Positions 49,309 to 58,775 of a stretch of 64,000 nt of DNA are shown one piece after another. Within the stretch, counting starts at the first letter, position 1, and every line of letters begins with the position of its first letter. This DNA is from Accumulibacter sp. Its GTDB lineage: Bacteria > Pseudomonadota > Gammaproteobacteria > Burkholderiales > Rhodocyclaceae. The DNA is taken from the NCBI GenBank assembly GCA_024235695.1, contig JACKLX010000009.1, positions 62,001 to 126,000 on the forward strand, read 5' to 3'. Made by a program: the position numbers and the translations under genes. The notes under the pieces are model-generated. The model ran no database searches. It had not been told where the DNA came from and saw nothing but the letters and a program-made list of their open reading frames with translations.

Positions 49309-50535
49309 TCAGTGGTGGCTGGCGTCGGCCGGCGGCGCATCGATGCTACCGATCGCCCAGCGCCCGAAGGCGACGCCACAGGCCAGCGTGACGAAGCCAG
49401 CGGTCCAACCGTCGTGGCTGGCGCGACCGAAGGCATCGAGCGCCACGCCAAATGCGACTGGCCCGAAAAAGCCGCCGGCGAAGCCGACCGACGAGTACAG
49501 CGCGAGGGCCGTGCCGCGCTTGTCGGGAGCGGTTTCGGTGAGCAGGCCGGCGGTCAGCGCCGCCGAATCGAGATTCATGCTGAACGCGTAAAGCAGGACC
49601 AGCGCGACCAGCAGCCCGTTCGACTGGCTGCCGGAAAAGCCGACGACGAGCGCCAGCAGACACGACAGGGGCATCACACTCCGCAGCCAGCGGCCGCGTC
49701 CCCAGCGCTGCGCGCCTTCGTTGCCAAGGATGCTGGCGGGCACGGCCAGAAAAGTGGCCAGGGCGGCAATCAGCCCGGGCATGCTGGTCCAGCGGTCCGC
49801 TGCGCTGGCATGGGTCCACGTCAGGTAGGCAACCAGCCAGCCGCGGAAACCGAACAGCTCCCAGTTGTGACCGAAGTAGCCGCCACAGAAAGCCAGGACA
49901 CGCCGGTCGCGCAGGACGCTGTGCCAGCGGCTGCCGGCGAATGCGGAGCGCGTCGGCGGCTCTTCCGGGGCGACGGCGCACCAGACCAGCACCACCGCCA
50001 GGGCCGAACACGTCGCCGCGACCGCGAACAGGTCGGCCCACGGCAGCCGGTCGCGCAGCAGTTCGATCCAGAGGTAGGACAAGCCCGCGCCGACTCCGAA
50101 GGTGGCGGTGTAGAAGGCAGTGCCGCGTGCTTGTGCGGCGACCGGCAGGCGATCGGTCAGCGCCTTCAGCCCCGGCATGTAGGTGCCGGCCAGCGCGAGG
50201 CCGGCCAGCCACCACCAGCCGAGCGCGGCGGCGAAACTGTCGGCGAAGTTGGCGAAACCGCTCAGCGCGATGCTGCTCAAGGCGGCGCAGGCGAGGTAGA
50301 TGCGGCGCGCGTCGATGCGGTCGGTCAAGCCGACCAGCAGGGGTACCGCGACGATGTAGCCGAGAAAGAAGATGCCCCCAAGCCAACCGCCTTCGGTGGC
50401 CGACAGGGTCCATTGCTCGGAAAGCTGCGGCAGCAACGACGGGACCAGTGCGAAGCCGCTCATCGAAGCGGTCTCGGCGGCGCAGAAGATGGCTGCCAGG
50501 CCGACTGGCGAGCGTGCTGCGCCGTGTCGCTTCAC
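49309..50535 (-). CDS. MFS transporter
   Basis: 408 residues with about twelve hydrophobic helices. The MFS loop 2-3 signature is present in modified form (GLTDRIDARRIYLA) and a conserved central segment is seen in SAALTAGLLTETAPDKRGTAL. Probably an inner-membrane secondary carrier; substrate unknown. It overlaps the LON-substrate-binding gene by 4 nt and is the last of a tightly packed set (Gx transporter, ubiX, LON-like, MFS). Confidence 0.87.
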   Translation of the reverse strand: MKRHGAARSPVGLAAIFCAAETASMSGFALVPSLLPQLSEQWTLSATEGGWLGGIFFLGYIVAVPLLVGLTDRIDARRIYLACAALSSIALSGFANFADSFAAALGWWWLAGLALAGTYMPGLKALTDRLPVAAQARGTAFYTATFGVGAGLSYLWIELLRDRLPWADLFAVAATCSALAVVLVWCAVAPEEPPTRSAFAGSRWHSVLRDRRVLAFCGGYFGHNWELFGFRGWLVAYLTWTHASAADRWTSMPGLIAALATFLAVPASILGNEGAQRWGRGRWLRSVMPLSCLLALVVGFSGSQSNGLLVALVLLYAFSMNLDSAALTAGLLTETAPDKRGTALALYSSVGFAGGFFGPVAFGVALDAFGRASHDGWTAGFVTLACGVAFGRWAIGSIDAPPADASHH

Positions 50536-51176
50536 TCGCCGCCGATCAGTCGCTGCAGCGATACCTGCGCCGCGAGTGCGTCCAGGCGTGCTGCCGGATC
50601 GCCGAGTTCAAGCAGCGCTTGCCTGGCGAGGGGGGCCAGCGGCAGGAGTTCGGCCAGGCGATAGCCAACCCAGGCGGCGTCGTCGAAGGCGTGCGGTGGC
50701 GGTAGCTGCCCGGGAGCAAGTTCGGCAGCGATCGCCTGCAGGAGTGTGTGCAACGCGGCATGCCGCGTTGGCAGCCGTTCCGCGGGTTCGGCAAGCTGCG
50801 TTACTCGTGCGCGCAACAAGCCGCCGGCAAGCCGTGTCGTCGCCACAATCCGGAAGCGGCGGCCGCCGCGGACGGTGAGCTGCATGATCCCGAGTTGCGG
50901 CACGTCGACCTCGACAATATGCGCCAGGGTGCCGACCTGCCACGGTTCTGCCGCTGCGCCGACTTCCTGGCCGCTGGCGATCAGGCAGACGCCGAAGGGC
51001 ATTTCGTTCCTGATGCAATCGGCGGTCATGTCGAGGTAGCGCTGCTCGAAAACCTTGAGCGGCAGCACGCCGCCGGGGAACAGTACGACGCCGAGCGGGA
51101 ACAGCGCGATTTCGAGCGCCTGTCGGTCGGCCGCGGCTGGCGTCGCTTGCTGTCCGCTGTCGTCGGCGGCCGTCAC
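50532..51176 (-). CDS. LON peptidase N-terminal (substrate-binding) domain protein
   Basis: 214 residues from GTG 51176, overlapping the ubiX stop by 4 nt. The stand-alone Lon-N fold shows as IALFPLGVVLFPGGVLPLKVFEQRY, FGVCLIASGQEVG, VGTLAHIVEVD and GGRRFRIV. There is no ATPase or protease domain. Cellular role unknown; such proteins occur widely in Proteobacteria, often near ubiquinone or metabolism genes. Confidence 0.88.
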   Translation of the reverse strand: MTAADDSGQQATPAAADRQALEIALFPLGVVLFPGGVLPLKVFEQRYLDMTADCIRNEMPFGVCLIASGQEVGAAAEPWQVGTLAHIVEVDVPQLGIMQLTVRGGRRFRIVATTRLAGGLLRARVTQLAEPAERLPTRHAALHTLLQAIAAELAPGQLPPPHAFDDAAWVGYRLAELLPLAPLARQALLELGDPAARLDALAAQVSLQRLIGGE

Positions 51177-51790
51177 TGGCTGTCCCCGGCGTCTCCCCAG
51201 CGCGGCAGCAGGGCATGCGGAACGCGCAGTTGATCGAGGATCCGCGCGACGACAAAGTCGACCATGTCCTCGACGCGCCGGGGATGGTGGTAGAAGCCCG
51301 GGTTGGGTGGCAGGATCACCGCGCCGGCCCGCGACAGGCGCAACATGTTCTCGAGATGGATCGCCGACAGCGGTGTCTCGCGCGGCACCAGGACCAGCTT
51401 GCGGCCTTCCTTGAGGGTGACGTCGGCGGCGCGCTCGATCAACTTGCTCGCCAGCCCCTGGGCAATCGCCGCCAGCGTGCCCATCGAGCAGGGGCAGACG
51501 ACCATCGCGTCGGGTGGGTTGGAGCCGCTGGCGACCGGCGCAAACCATTCCTCCCGGCCGTAGACCTCGAGCCTTCCCGGCAAGGCCCGGAAACGTTCCT
51601 GCAAGGCGGCGCGTGCGTCGTCGGCGCGCGCCGGCAATTCGAGCCCCATCTCCTGCCGGGCGACGATCTGCGCCACCTGCGAATAGAGCAGCTGAACGCG
51701 GCAACCGGCGGTCAGCAGGCACTCCAGCAGGCGCACGCCGTAGGGCATGCCGGAGGCGCCGGTGAAGGCCAGGCAGATGGTTTCAGGCAT
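51173..51790 (-). CDS. ubiX: Flavin prenyltransferase UbiX
   Basis: 205 residues from ATG 51790. Flavoprotein motifs ICLAFTGASGMPYGVRLLE, VVCPCSMGTLAAIAQGLAS, LVLVPRETPLSAIHLENML and ILPPNPGFYHHPRRVEDMV. UbiX makes prenylated FMN, the cofactor of UbiD decarboxylases in ubiquinone synthesis and aromatic metabolism. It overlaps the upstream Gx-transporter gene by 8 nt and the downstream Lon-like gene by 4 nt. Confidence 0.95.
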   Translation of the reverse strand: MPETICLAFTGASGMPYGVRLLECLLTAGCRVQLLYSQVAQIVARQEMGLELPARADDARAALQERFRALPGRLEVYGREEWFAPVASGSNPPDAMVVCPCSMGTLAAIAQGLASKLIERAADVTLKEGRKLVLVPRETPLSAIHLENMLRLSRAGAVILPPNPGFYHHPRRVEDMVDFVVARILDQLRVPHALLPRWGDAGDSQ

Positions 51791-52331
51791 TTTGGACCTC
51801 GCTTTGGTTGACCGCCAGTTCATCGAGCAGGCGCGCCGCGAGCAGGCCGTTGATGACCCCGAAAGTGAGCGCCGCGACGGCAAAGAATGGCACCAGCAGG
51901 TACAGGCCATCGTGCGGGATCAGCCACCATCGGGCCAGCAGCAGTTGTCCGCCGATGTGCGCGAAGGCGGCCAGGATGCTCCAGCTGACCGGTCCGAACC
52001 AGCGGCTCGGCAGGCGAATGGCCAGGGCCAGGGTCAGCAGGCTGAACAGGGCGCCGGTGAGGCTCATGAAGAACCCCGGTGAGAGGAAGTAACCGAGCAG
52101 CAGGCCGCCGGCAAAGACCCGCAAGCCGCTTACCCAGGCGGCGGCCAGCCAGCCGTAGCGCGCCAGGACGATCAGCGTGACGATGTTGGCCAGCCCGGGC
52201 TTGATGCCGGGCAAGGGCAGCGGGATCGCCGCGTCGATCAGCGACAGGCCGATCGCCGCCGCGGCAAGCTGCGCGATGCGGTGGTCTTCCGGCGTGGCGA
52301 TCAGCCGTATCAGGCGCTTCGTCTCGCGCAT
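51783..52331 (-). CDS. Gx transporter family membrane protein
   Basis: 182 residues with about five TM helices. It has the family start AAAIGLSLIDAAIPLPLPGIKPGLANIVTLIVL (first part; KPGLANI is the hallmark) and later GGLLLGYFLSPGFFMSLTGALF. The family is often labelled heptaprenyl diphosphate synthase component I and resembles ECF-type substrate-binding membrane proteins; substrate unknown. First gene of the set that continues with ubiX. Confidence 0.85.
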   Translation of the reverse strand: MRETKRLIRLIATPEDHRIAQLAAAAIGLSLIDAAIPLPLPGIKPGLANIVTLIVLARYGWLAAAWVSGLRVFAGGLLLGYFLSPGFFMSLTGALFSLLTLALAIRLPSRWFGPVSWSILAAFAHIGGQLLLARWWLIPHDGLYLLVPFFAVAALTFGVINGLLAARLLDELAVNQSEVQNA

Positions 52332-52416
52332 CGGGACTTCTCGCAGATCGCCATTGCCGGCCGCAGGGCGGGTTTCGCCTGACCGGGTCGCCGGCCGGTG
52401 ACGGCGATGGTCGGCT

Positions 52417-53100
52417 TCAGACCAGTCGCACCGTCAATTCGCCGACGCCGTCGATGCCCGCTTCCAGCAGGTCGCCGCGCTGCACTTTCGACACGCCGGC
52501 CGGCGTGCCGGTGAAGATCAGGTCGCCCGGTGCGAGTGCGACGTAGGTCGACAGCTTGGCGATTACCTCGGCGACCTTCCACGACATCTGCTGCAGATCG
52601 CCGTTTTGCCGCAGCTGGCCATTGACCTTCAGCCAGATCGCGCCGCTTGCCGGATGGCCGACCGCCGGCAGCGGCTGGATCGCGCCGATTGGCGCGCTCT
52701 GATCGAAGCCCTTGGCCATGTCCCAGGGGTGGCCCTTGTCCTTCGCTGCCAGTTGCAGGTCGCGCCGGGTCAGGTCGAGACCGACGGCGTAGCCATAGAC
52801 CAACGCGAGCGCTTGCGACGGTTCGATATCGGCGCCGCCAGCAGCCAGGGCGACGACCAGTTCGACCTCGTGCTGCAGATTGTCGGTGGCTGGCGGAAAG
52901 CGGACCTCGCTGCCGCCAGCCACCAGCGCATCGGCCGGCTTGCTGAAGAAGAAAGGTGGTTCGCGGCGGTCCGCACCCATTTCCGCGGCGTGGTCGGCGT
53001 AATTGCGACCAACGCAGTAGACCCGGCGCACCGGGAAGCGGGCGTCGCTGCCGGCGACCGGAACGCTGACCTGGGGGGCGGGCGGAAAGACGTAGGACAT
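52417..53100 (-). CDS. Fumarylacetoacetate hydrolase family protein
   Basis: 227 residues from ATG 53100. FAH-fold motifs: [27 protein letters not shown], the metal-binding [15 protein letters not shown] (Glu-x-Glu), [14 protein letters not shown] and [17 protein letters not shown]. These enzymes hydrolyse or decarboxylate beta-diketo or 2-oxo acids (fumarylpyruvate or acylpyruvate hydrolase, oxaloacetate decarboxylase). The exact substrate is not certain. It is 23 bp downstream of the Nif3-like gene. Confidence 0.92.
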   Translation of the reverse strand: MSYVFPPAPQVSVPVAGSDARFPVRRVYCVGRNYADHAAEMGADRREPPFFFSKPADALVAGGSEVRFPPATDNLQHEVELVVALAAGGADIEPSQALALVYGYAVGLDLTRRDLQLAAKDKGHPWDMAKGFDQSAPIGAIQPLPAVGHPASGAIWLKVNGQLRQNGDLQQMSWKVAEVIAKLSTYVALAPGDLIFTGTPAGVSKVQRGDLLEAGIDGVGELTVRLV

Positions 53101-53123
53101 GGGGACTCCTTGCGATGTTTGTG

Positions 53124-53870
53124 TCAGACGGGGTTGTCGACGTCGACGAACTGACAATCGATGCCGTAACGCCCGGCGAGATGTTCGGCGAGCGCCTGCA
53201 CACCGTAGCGTTCGCTGGCGTGGTGGCCGGCAGCCAGGTAGGCGACCCCCGACTCGCGCGCCAGATGGACGGTCTGCTCCGAGATTTCGCCGCTCAGGTA
53301 GGCGTCTACGCCGAGGGCAATAGCCTGCTCGAAGAGGTTCTGCGCACCACCGGAACACCAGGCGACGCGGCTGACCGCCTGCTGGCCATCGCCGACCGCC
53401 AGTGGTACGCGCTGCAGCGCGGCAGCGACGCGTTCGCTGACTGCGGCCAGTGTGCCCGGCTGGTCGATGTGCCCCAGCCAGCCGATATCCTGCTCGCCGA
53501 AGCGGCCATCGGCGGTCCATCCGAGCCGCCGGGCCAGTTGCGCGTTGTTGCCGAACTGCTCGTGGCTGTCGAGCGGCAGATGGTAGGCGATGAGGTTGAT
53601 GTCGTGTTGCAGCAGGGTCTGCAGGCGCGTCTTGCGGATACCGGTGACGCGACCGTCCTCACCGCGCCAGAACCAGCCGTGATGGACCAGCAGGGTGTCG
53701 GCACCGCGCGCCACGGCGGCGTCGAGCAAGGCCTGGCTGGCGGTGACGCCGGCGACCAGTCGCCGCACCTCGGGCCGTCCTTCCACTTGCAGGCCGTTTG
53801 GGCAATAATCGCGAAAGCGCCCGGCGTCCAGGAGGTTGTCCAGGTAGCGTGTCAATTCCTCGCGTTTCAT
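53124..53870 (-). CDS. Nif3-like dinuclear metal-centre protein (YbgI)
   Basis: 248 residues. Motifs of the NIF3/DUF34 family: [13 protein letters not shown], the metal ligands in [49 protein letters not shown] and [13 protein letters not shown]. Structures of this family are toroidal hexamers with two metals; the substrate is unsettled (GTP cyclohydrolase-like activity has been suggested). Divergent from the HtrA gene with only 24 bp between. Confidence 0.93.
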   Translation of the reverse strand: MKREELTRYLDNLLDAGRFRDYCPNGLQVEGRPEVRRLVAGVTASQALLDAAVARGADTLLVHHGWFWRGEDGRVTGIRKTRLQTLLQHDINLIAYHLPLDSHEQFGNNAQLARRLGWTADGRFGEQDIGWLGHIDQPGTLAAVSERVAAALQRVPLAVGDGQQAVSRVAWCSGGAQNLFEQAIALGVDAYLSGEISEQTVHLARESGVAYLAAGHHASERYGVQALAEHLAGRYGIDCQFVDVDNPV

Positions 53871-53894
53871 CTACTACTGGCTCCGGTTTCGCCC

Positions 53895-55070
53895 ATGCGC
53901 AGGCTCTGGCTGATTTTTGCACAAACGGTGACCCTTGGCCTCGCCGTGTTCTTCGTCGTCGGCACGCTCAAGCCGGAATGGCTGGGCAAGGGACCCGCCA
54001 CGGCGCACAGTATCGTTGCCCTGCAGGAGTCTGCCAAGGGGGTTGCGCCGGTCCTCGTCGCGCCATCGTATCGCGAAGCGGCGAAGAAGGCCCTGCCATC
54101 GGTGGTGCACATCTTTACCTCGCAGAAAGTCAAGACGCGCCGCCATCCCCTGCTCGACGACCCGGCGTTCCGGCACTTCTTCGGCGACGGCCAGGAGGGC
54201 GATACGCCGAGCAGTTCCGGACTTGGCTCGGGAGTGATCGTCAGCGCCAGCGGTTATATTCTCACGAACTTTCACGTTGTCGAAGCGGCTGACCAGATCG
54301 AGATCGCGCTCAGCGACGGCCGCAACCTGAATGCGCGTTTGGTCGGCAGCGATCCCGAGTCCGACCTGGCCGTGCTGCAGATCAGCGAGGTCAACGGCAA
54401 GGCACTGTCGTTGCCGGCGATCACTCTCGGACGGATGGACGACGTCCTGGTCGGTGACGTCACGCTGGCCATCGGCAATCCCTTCGGCGTTGGCCAGACG
54501 GTGACCATGGGAATCATCTCGGCGCTTGGTCGTTCGCACCTGGGGATCAATACTTTCGAGAACTTCATCCAGACCGACGCGGCGATCAATCCCGGCAACT
54601 CGGGCGGCGCGCTGGTCGACAGCCAGGGCAACCTGATCGGCATCAATACGGCCATCTACTCGCGCTCTGGCGGTTCGCTCGGCATCGGCTTCGCCATTCC
54701 GATCTCGATCGCCAGGAACGTCATGGAGCAGATCATTCAGACCGGTACCGTGACGCGCGGCTGGATCGGCGTCGAAGCGCAGGAAATCACCATCGATCTG
54801 GCCGAGTCCTTCGGCCTGCCCGATACCCGCGGTGCGCTGATTGCCGGTGTCCAGCGCGGCAGTCCGGCGGATGCTGGTGGCATCAAACCGGGCGACATCC
54901 TGCTGGCGGTTGACGGGCGGGCGGTCAAGGATCCGCAGGGGATGCTCGATCTGATCGCCGGCCAGAAGCCCGGCGAGACGATCAGCTTCCAGCTGCGTCG
55001 CCAGAACAAGCTGCTCGACGCCGCCGTCAAGATCGGCAAGCGGGCGCCGCAGCGTCGCGAGCGCGAGTAG
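53895..55070 (+). CDS. degQ: Membrane-anchored HtrA/DegS-type serine protease
   Basis: 391 residues from ATG 53895. One N-terminal TM anchor (4-24), a trypsin-like domain with His127 (TNFHVV), Asp157 (PESDLAVLQI) and Ser236 (NPGNSGGAL), and a single PDZ domain (about 275-380, GALIAGVQRGSPADAGGIKPGDI). An anchored protease with one PDZ resembles DegS/AlgW, which start the sigma-E response, more than soluble DegP. In many Betaproteobacteria such a gene ends the his-tat cluster, as here apart from one intervening gene. The symbol follows common usage for the locus. Confidence 0.92.
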   Translation: MRRLWLIFAQTVTLGLAVFFVVGTLKPEWLGKGPATAHSIVALQESAKGVAPVLVAPSYREAAKKALPSVVHIFTSQKVKTRRHPLLDDPAFRHFFGDGQEGDTPSSSGLGSGVIVSASGYILTNFHVVEAADQIEIALSDGRNLNARLVGSDPESDLAVLQISEVNGKALSLPAITLGRMDDVLVGDVTLAIGNPFGVGQTVTMGIISALGRSHLGINTFENFIQTDAAINPGNSGGALVDSQGNLIGINTAIYSRSGGSLGIGFAIPISIARNVMEQIIQTGTVTRGWIGVEAQEITIDLAESFGLPDTRGALIAGVQRGSPADAGGIKPGDILLAVDGRAVKDPQGMLDLIAGQKPGETISFQLRRQNKLLDAAVKIGKRAPQRRERE

Positions 55071-55090
55071 TCGCGAACAGGGGAAGGGCC

Positions 55091-55909
55091 ATGTGCCAGT
55101 TGCTCGGCATGAACTGCAATGTACCGACCGACATCTGCTTTTCGTTTGCCGGCTTTCAGGCGCGTGGCGGCGCCACCGATGTGCACGGCGACGGCTGGGG
55201 AATTGCCTTCTTCGAAGGTCGCGGCACGCGCGTATTCCTTGACCCGCAGCCGTCGTGCACGTCGCCGGTCGCCGCGCTGGTGCGCAGCTATCCGATCCAC
55301 TCGAAGAACGTCATCGCGCACATTCGCAAGGCGACGCAGGGGCTGGTCGCGCTCGAGAATACGCATCCCTTCATGCGCGAACTCTGGGGGCGCTACTGGA
55401 TCTTCGCGCACAACGGCCATTTGGCCGATTTCTCGCCGCCGCTCGACGGCAGTTTCACGCCGGTCGGCCATACCGACAGCGAGCGCGCCCTGTGCTGGCT
55501 ATTGCAGGAGTTGCGCCAGCGCTTCGGCAGCCGGCCGCCGGCCCGGGAGGTGCTGTTCGAGGCGCTGCATCAGCTGACCCTGGCGCTTGGCGGCTACGGC
55601 GCGTGCAACTATCTTCTGTCCAATGGCGACTGCCTGTTTGCCCACTGCTCGACGCAATTGACCTACATCGTTCGCCAGGCGCCGTTTGCCGTCGCGCACC
55701 TGCGCGACCAGGATCTGAGCATCGATTTCAGCGACGTGACGACGCCCGACGATCGCGTGGCGGTGATTGCCACCGTGCCGCTGACCGACAACGAACAATG
55801 GCTGACGATGCCGCGCGGCAGCCTGTGGTTGTTCGAGGCCGGTGCGCCGGTGCGCCATCGTCTGACCGTCGCCGGACCGGACCAGACGGCCGCGGCAGCC
55901 GGCGCATGA
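55091..55909 (+). CDS. Class II glutamine amidotransferase (YafJ type)
   Basis: 272 residues. N-terminal Cys2 nucleophile (MCQLLGMNCN), VHGDGWGIAFFEG, VIAHIRKATQGLVALENTHPF and WIFAHNGHLADF are the glutaminase signature. No synthetase or acceptor domain is attached, so the ammonia acceptor is unknown. It follows the HtrA gene by 20 bp on the same strand and converges with tatC. Confidence 0.92.
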   Translation: MCQLLGMNCNVPTDICFSFAGFQARGGATDVHGDGWGIAFFEGRGTRVFLDPQPSCTSPVAALVRSYPIHSKNVIAHIRKATQGLVALENTHPFMRELWGRYWIFAHNGHLADFSPPLDGSFTPVGHTDSERALCWLLQELRQRFGSRPPAREVLFEALHQLTLALGGYGACNYLLSNGDCLFAHCSTQLTYIVRQAPFAVAHLRDQDLSIDFSDVTTPDDRVAVIATVPLTDNEQWLTMPRGSLWLFEAGAPVRHRLTVAGPDQTAAAAGA

Positions 55910-55960
55910 GCGCGCGGGCGGCCGAGCGGCATCGCCGTGTCGGCGGCCAGCCGCCAGCTT

Positions 55961-56806
55961 TCAGGCGTCGGGCTTCCGATCGCCTGCCGGTGGCTGACCG
56001 AGATCGGCGATCGCCTTGTTCATTTCCTCGCCGCTCAGTGGCGTCCACTCCTCAGCCGTCGGCGCCGGCGGCTCGTCGGGCGTCGCCGACGATCGTCTGG
56101 TGACGAACTTGGCCATCAGCAGTCCGAGCTCGAACAGCAGGCACATCGGGATCGCCATCATCAGCTGCGAGATGACGTCCGGCGGCGTGAAGATGGCGGC
56201 CACGATGAACGATCCGACGATGACATAGGGCCGCCACTCGCGCAATTTGGCGAGGTCGACGATGCCGACGTACACCAGTACGACGACCAGCACCGGTACC
56301 TCGAAGGTGACGCCGAAGGCGATGAAGGTGGTCATCACGAAGGACAGGTATTTCTCGATATCGGTCATCCAGGCGACGCCCTCGGGCGCTACCTTGGCCA
56401 TGAATCCGAAGACCGTCGGAAATACCAGAAAATAGGCGAAAGCCATCCCGACAAAGAACAGCAGGACGCTGGTTGCGACCAGCGGCAGGGCCAGTCGCTT
56501 CTCGTGCGCGTACAGCCCGGGCGCGATGAATGCCCAGACCTGATAGAGCACGTAGGGCAGGGCGACCAGGAAAGCGACCATCAAGGCCACTTTCATCGGC
56601 ACCAGGAAGACGCCGACGACGTCGGTGGCGATCATCTGGCCACCTTGCGGCAGGGTCGCCAGCAGCGGTTGTGCGAGCAGCGAATAGAGTTCCTTGGCCC
56701 AGGGAAACAGGCAGACGAAGACGATGCCGATGGCGATCAGCGCCCTGATCAGGCGGTCGCGCAATTCGACCAGGTGCGACAGGAAGGAATCTTCGCTTTC
56801 GCTCAT
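55961..56806 (-). CDS. tatC: Twin-arginine translocase subunit TatC
   Basis: 281 residues with six TM helices. Start SFLSHLVELRDRLIRALIAI (conserved HLxELRxR), FLVPMKVALMVAFLVALPYVLYQVWAFIAPGLYAHEKR and LSFVMTTFIAFGVTFEVPVLVV. TatC with TatB binds twin-arginine signal peptides. A 40-residue cytoplasmic tail follows the last helix. It lies 7 bp after tatB. Confidence 0.97.
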   Translation of the reverse strand: MSESEDSFLSHLVELRDRLIRALIAIGIVFVCLFPWAKELYSLLAQPLLATLPQGGQMIATDVVGVFLVPMKVALMVAFLVALPYVLYQVWAFIAPGLYAHEKRLALPLVATSVLLFFVGMAFAYFLVFPTVFGFMAKVAPEGVAWMTDIEKYLSFVMTTFIAFGVTFEVPVLVVVLVYVGIVDLAKLREWRPYVIVGSFIVAAIFTPPDVISQLMMAIPMCLLFELGLLMAKFVTRRSSATPDEPPAPTAEEWTPLSGEEMNKAIADLGQPPAGDRKPDA

Positions 56807-56813
56807 CGCTCGC

Positions 56814-57233
56814 TCAGGCCGTGCCGCCCGGTTTGTCGGGAGCGCCAGGCGCCGCGGGCGGCTGCGCAGCGGGGGCCGGACCGCCGGTCGTCGCCGGCGT
56901 CGCAGCCTCGGCCTGGCTGCTCTCTGCTGCCGCCTTTACTTCGCGGTCGAGTGCCTGGGCGGTCTGCGCCACCGCCTGTCTTGCGGCCAGCATTTCGCTG
57001 TTCAGGCTCTGCTCGACGCTGCGCGCCGATTCCTGGATCTCGGCTTGCAGTTTCTTCAGCTCGTCAAGCTGGATCTCGCGGTTGATGTCGGACTTCACGT
57101 CGCTGACGTAACGCTGCAGACGCCCCAGCAGGTGCCCGGCCGTGCGCGCCACTTTCGGCAGCCGTTCCGGTCCGATGACGATCAGCGCCACGACGGCAAT
57201 CAGGATCATCTCGGTAAAGCTGATATCAAACAT
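56814..57233 (-). CDS. tatB: Sec-independent translocase subunit TatB
   Basis: 139 residues. N-terminal TM MFDISFTEMILIAVVALIVI, hinge GPERLPKVART, amphipathic helix (VARTAGHLLGRLQRYVSDV), then an Ala/Glu-rich coiled region and a Pro/Ala/Gly-rich tail. The Glu in the TM (FTEM) and the GPERLP hinge are TatB markers. It acts with TatC as the substrate receptor. Confidence 0.95.
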   Translation of the reverse strand: MFDISFTEMILIAVVALIVIGPERLPKVARTAGHLLGRLQRYVSDVKSDINREIQLDELKKLQAEIQESARSVEQSLNSEMLAARQAVAQTAQALDREVKAAAESSQAEAATPATTGGPAPAAQPPAAPGAPDKPGGTA

Positions 57234-57365
57234 CGGTGGTCTTTGCCGGTAGGGGCGATCGCTGGGCGCTGCGCTGAACGGCCCGCCAGGGCCCGCGGCG
57301 GGGTGCTTGCTGGCGGCGCATGTGCCGAGCGCCCGGCGGCGCTGGCCAGACGGCTGGCACGGCGA

Positions 57366-57614
57366 CTAGCTCCTGGTCTTTTCCCTGACCTCGCCTTCGA
57401 TGGTTTGACCATCCTTGACCTGTTGCGCCGCCGGTGGATTCGGCGCGCTGCCTTCGGCCGGCTTGTCTTCGGTGGTCGCGTCCTTGATGCCCTCCTTGAA
57501 GCCCTTGACCGCGCCACCGAGATCGGAGCCAAGGCCGCGCAGTTTCTTGGTGCCGAAAACCAGCAGAACGATGATCAGGACGATCAACCAATGCCAGATG
57601 CTGAAAGAACCCAT
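57366..57614 (-). CDS. tatA: Sec-independent translocase subunit TatA
   Basis: 82 residues from ATG 57614, giving [20 protein letters not shown], then the [21 protein letters not shown] hinge and amphipathic helix (conserved FG) and a polar tail. TatA forms the pore or membrane-thinning assembly. Separated from tatB by 132 bp and from the HIT gene by 85 bp on the same strand. Confidence 0.96.
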   Translation of the reverse strand: MGSFSIWHWLIVLIIVLLVFGTKKLRGLGSDLGGAVKGFKEGIKDATTEDKPAEGSAPNPPAAQQVKDGQTIEGEVREKTRS

Positions 57615-57699
57615 AGCAGGTCTCCATTGAAGTGAAATTCGGCAGTCCTGCCGGCGGCAGCAGGCAAAGCGCGAGGCTGCTCGGGGCCGGCAGTGCCGC

Positions 57700-58050
57700 T
57701 CAGACGCGCTTGAGCATCGGTCCGACCGGTTCCGGTCCACCGACGATGTGGGCGTGCAGATGCTGGACTTCCTGGTGACCGATCGCCCCGGTATTGATGA
57801 TCAGCCGGAAGCCGTCGGGGCTGCCCTGTTCGGTCGCCAGGCGGTTGGCAACGGCGAGCATCCGGCCGAGGACTGGCAGGTCGGCTTCGGTGCTGCTCGC
57901 CAGCGAGGTGATGTGACGCTTGGGAATCACCAGAATGTGCACCGGACGCGCCGGATTGATGTCGTGGAAGGCGAAGAGCTCGTCGTCCTCGTAGACTTTG
58001 CGCGATGGGATGTCGCCGGCAGCGATCTTGCAGAACAGGCAGTTCTCCAT
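57700..58050 (-). CDS. HIT-family nucleotide-binding protein
   Basis: 116 residues. Opens [20 protein letters not shown] and ends with the histidine triad [10 protein letters not shown], with the conserved [12 protein letters not shown]. Hint-type proteins hydrolyse purine nucleoside phosphoramidates. The place between hisE and tatA is standard in Betaproteobacteria. Three bp separate it from hisE. Confidence 0.95.
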   Translation of the reverse strand: MENCLFCKIAAGDIPSRKVYEDDELFAFHDINPARPVHILVIPKRHITSLASSTEADLPVLGRMLAVANRLATEQGSPDGFRLIINTGAIGHQEVQHLHAHIVGGPEPVGPMLKRV

Positions 58051-58053
58051 TGT

Positions 58054-58374
58054 TCAGGTCTTCCGCGCTTTCTTTTCGTCGATTCCCGAGACGCCTTCAC
58101 GGCGCCGCATCTCCTGCAGCACGTCCTCGATCGACAGGCCGTAGAAGGCCAGCAGCACCATCGTGTGGTACAGCACGTCGGTCGATTCCCAGACCACGTG
58201 CAGGCGATTGCCTTCCTTGCCGGCCATGATCAGCTCGGCTGTTTCCTCGCCGATCTTCTTGAGGATCGCATCCGGTCCCTTGGCCATCAGTTGCGCCGTG
58301 TAGGAGGTTTCCGGATCCGCCTTGCGGCGCGCCAGCAGCGTCTCCGAGATCCGGTGCAGCATGTCCATGTTCAT
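58054..58374 (-). CDS. hisE: Phosphoribosyl-ATP pyrophosphatase
   Basis: 106 residues. MazG-like helices: [21 protein letters not shown] (first part), [11 protein letters not shown] and the metal-binding [15 protein letters not shown]. Second step of histidine synthesis (PR-ATP to PR-AMP). Start overlaps the hisI stop by 4 nt. Separate hisI and hisE genes, not fused as in enterics. Confidence 0.96.
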   Translation of the reverse strand: MNMDMLHRISETLLARRKADPETSYTAQLMAKGPDAILKKIGEETAELIMAGKEGNRLHVVWESTDVLYHTMVLLAFYGLSIEDVLQEMRRREGVSGIDEKKARKT

Positions 58375-58775
58375 TTACCGTAGATGTCCCTGGGGTCCTT
58401 GAGCACCGGGTCGACCGCAACCCATCGCTGGCCCTGCAATTGGTGAAAAAAACAGCTCTCGCGACCGGTGTGGCAGGCGATGCCGCCCTCCTGATCGATC
58501 GACAATAACAATACGTCGCCGTCGCAGTCGGCGCGGATCGAACGTACCCGCTGCCTGTTGCCCGATTCCTCGCCCTTGCGCCACAAGCGTTGCCGTGAGC
58601 GCGACCAGTATACCGCGCTACCACTGCTGACCGTTTCCTGCAGTGCCTGCCGATTCATGAAGGCAAACATTACCACCCGGCCGCTGCCGGCATCCTGGGC
58701 AATCGCTGGAATCATACCCTGCTCGTCCCACTTGAGGGCGTCGAGCCACGCGCGACCAGTGTCCAGATCGCTCAC
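58371..58775 (-). CDS. hisI: Phosphoribosyl-AMP cyclohydrolase
   Basis: 134 residues from GTG 58775, overlapping the hisF stop by 4 nt. Motifs [34 protein letters not shown], the metal ligands [17 protein letters not shown] and [10 protein letters not shown]. It opens the adenine ring of PR-AMP. Confidence 0.96.
   Translation of the reverse strand: MSDLDTGRAWLDALKWDEQGMIPAIAQDAGSGRVVMFAFMNRQALQETVSSGSAVYWSRSRQRLWRKGEESGNRQRVRSIRADCDGDVLLLSIDQEGGIACHTGRESCFFHQLQGQRWVAVDPVLKDPRDIYGK

Noticed and set aside
49150-50664. A 504-residue plus-strand frame opposite the MFS gene
   Set aside because: Antisense to a clear membrane transporter; composition is Gln/Arg/Gly-rich with no domain.
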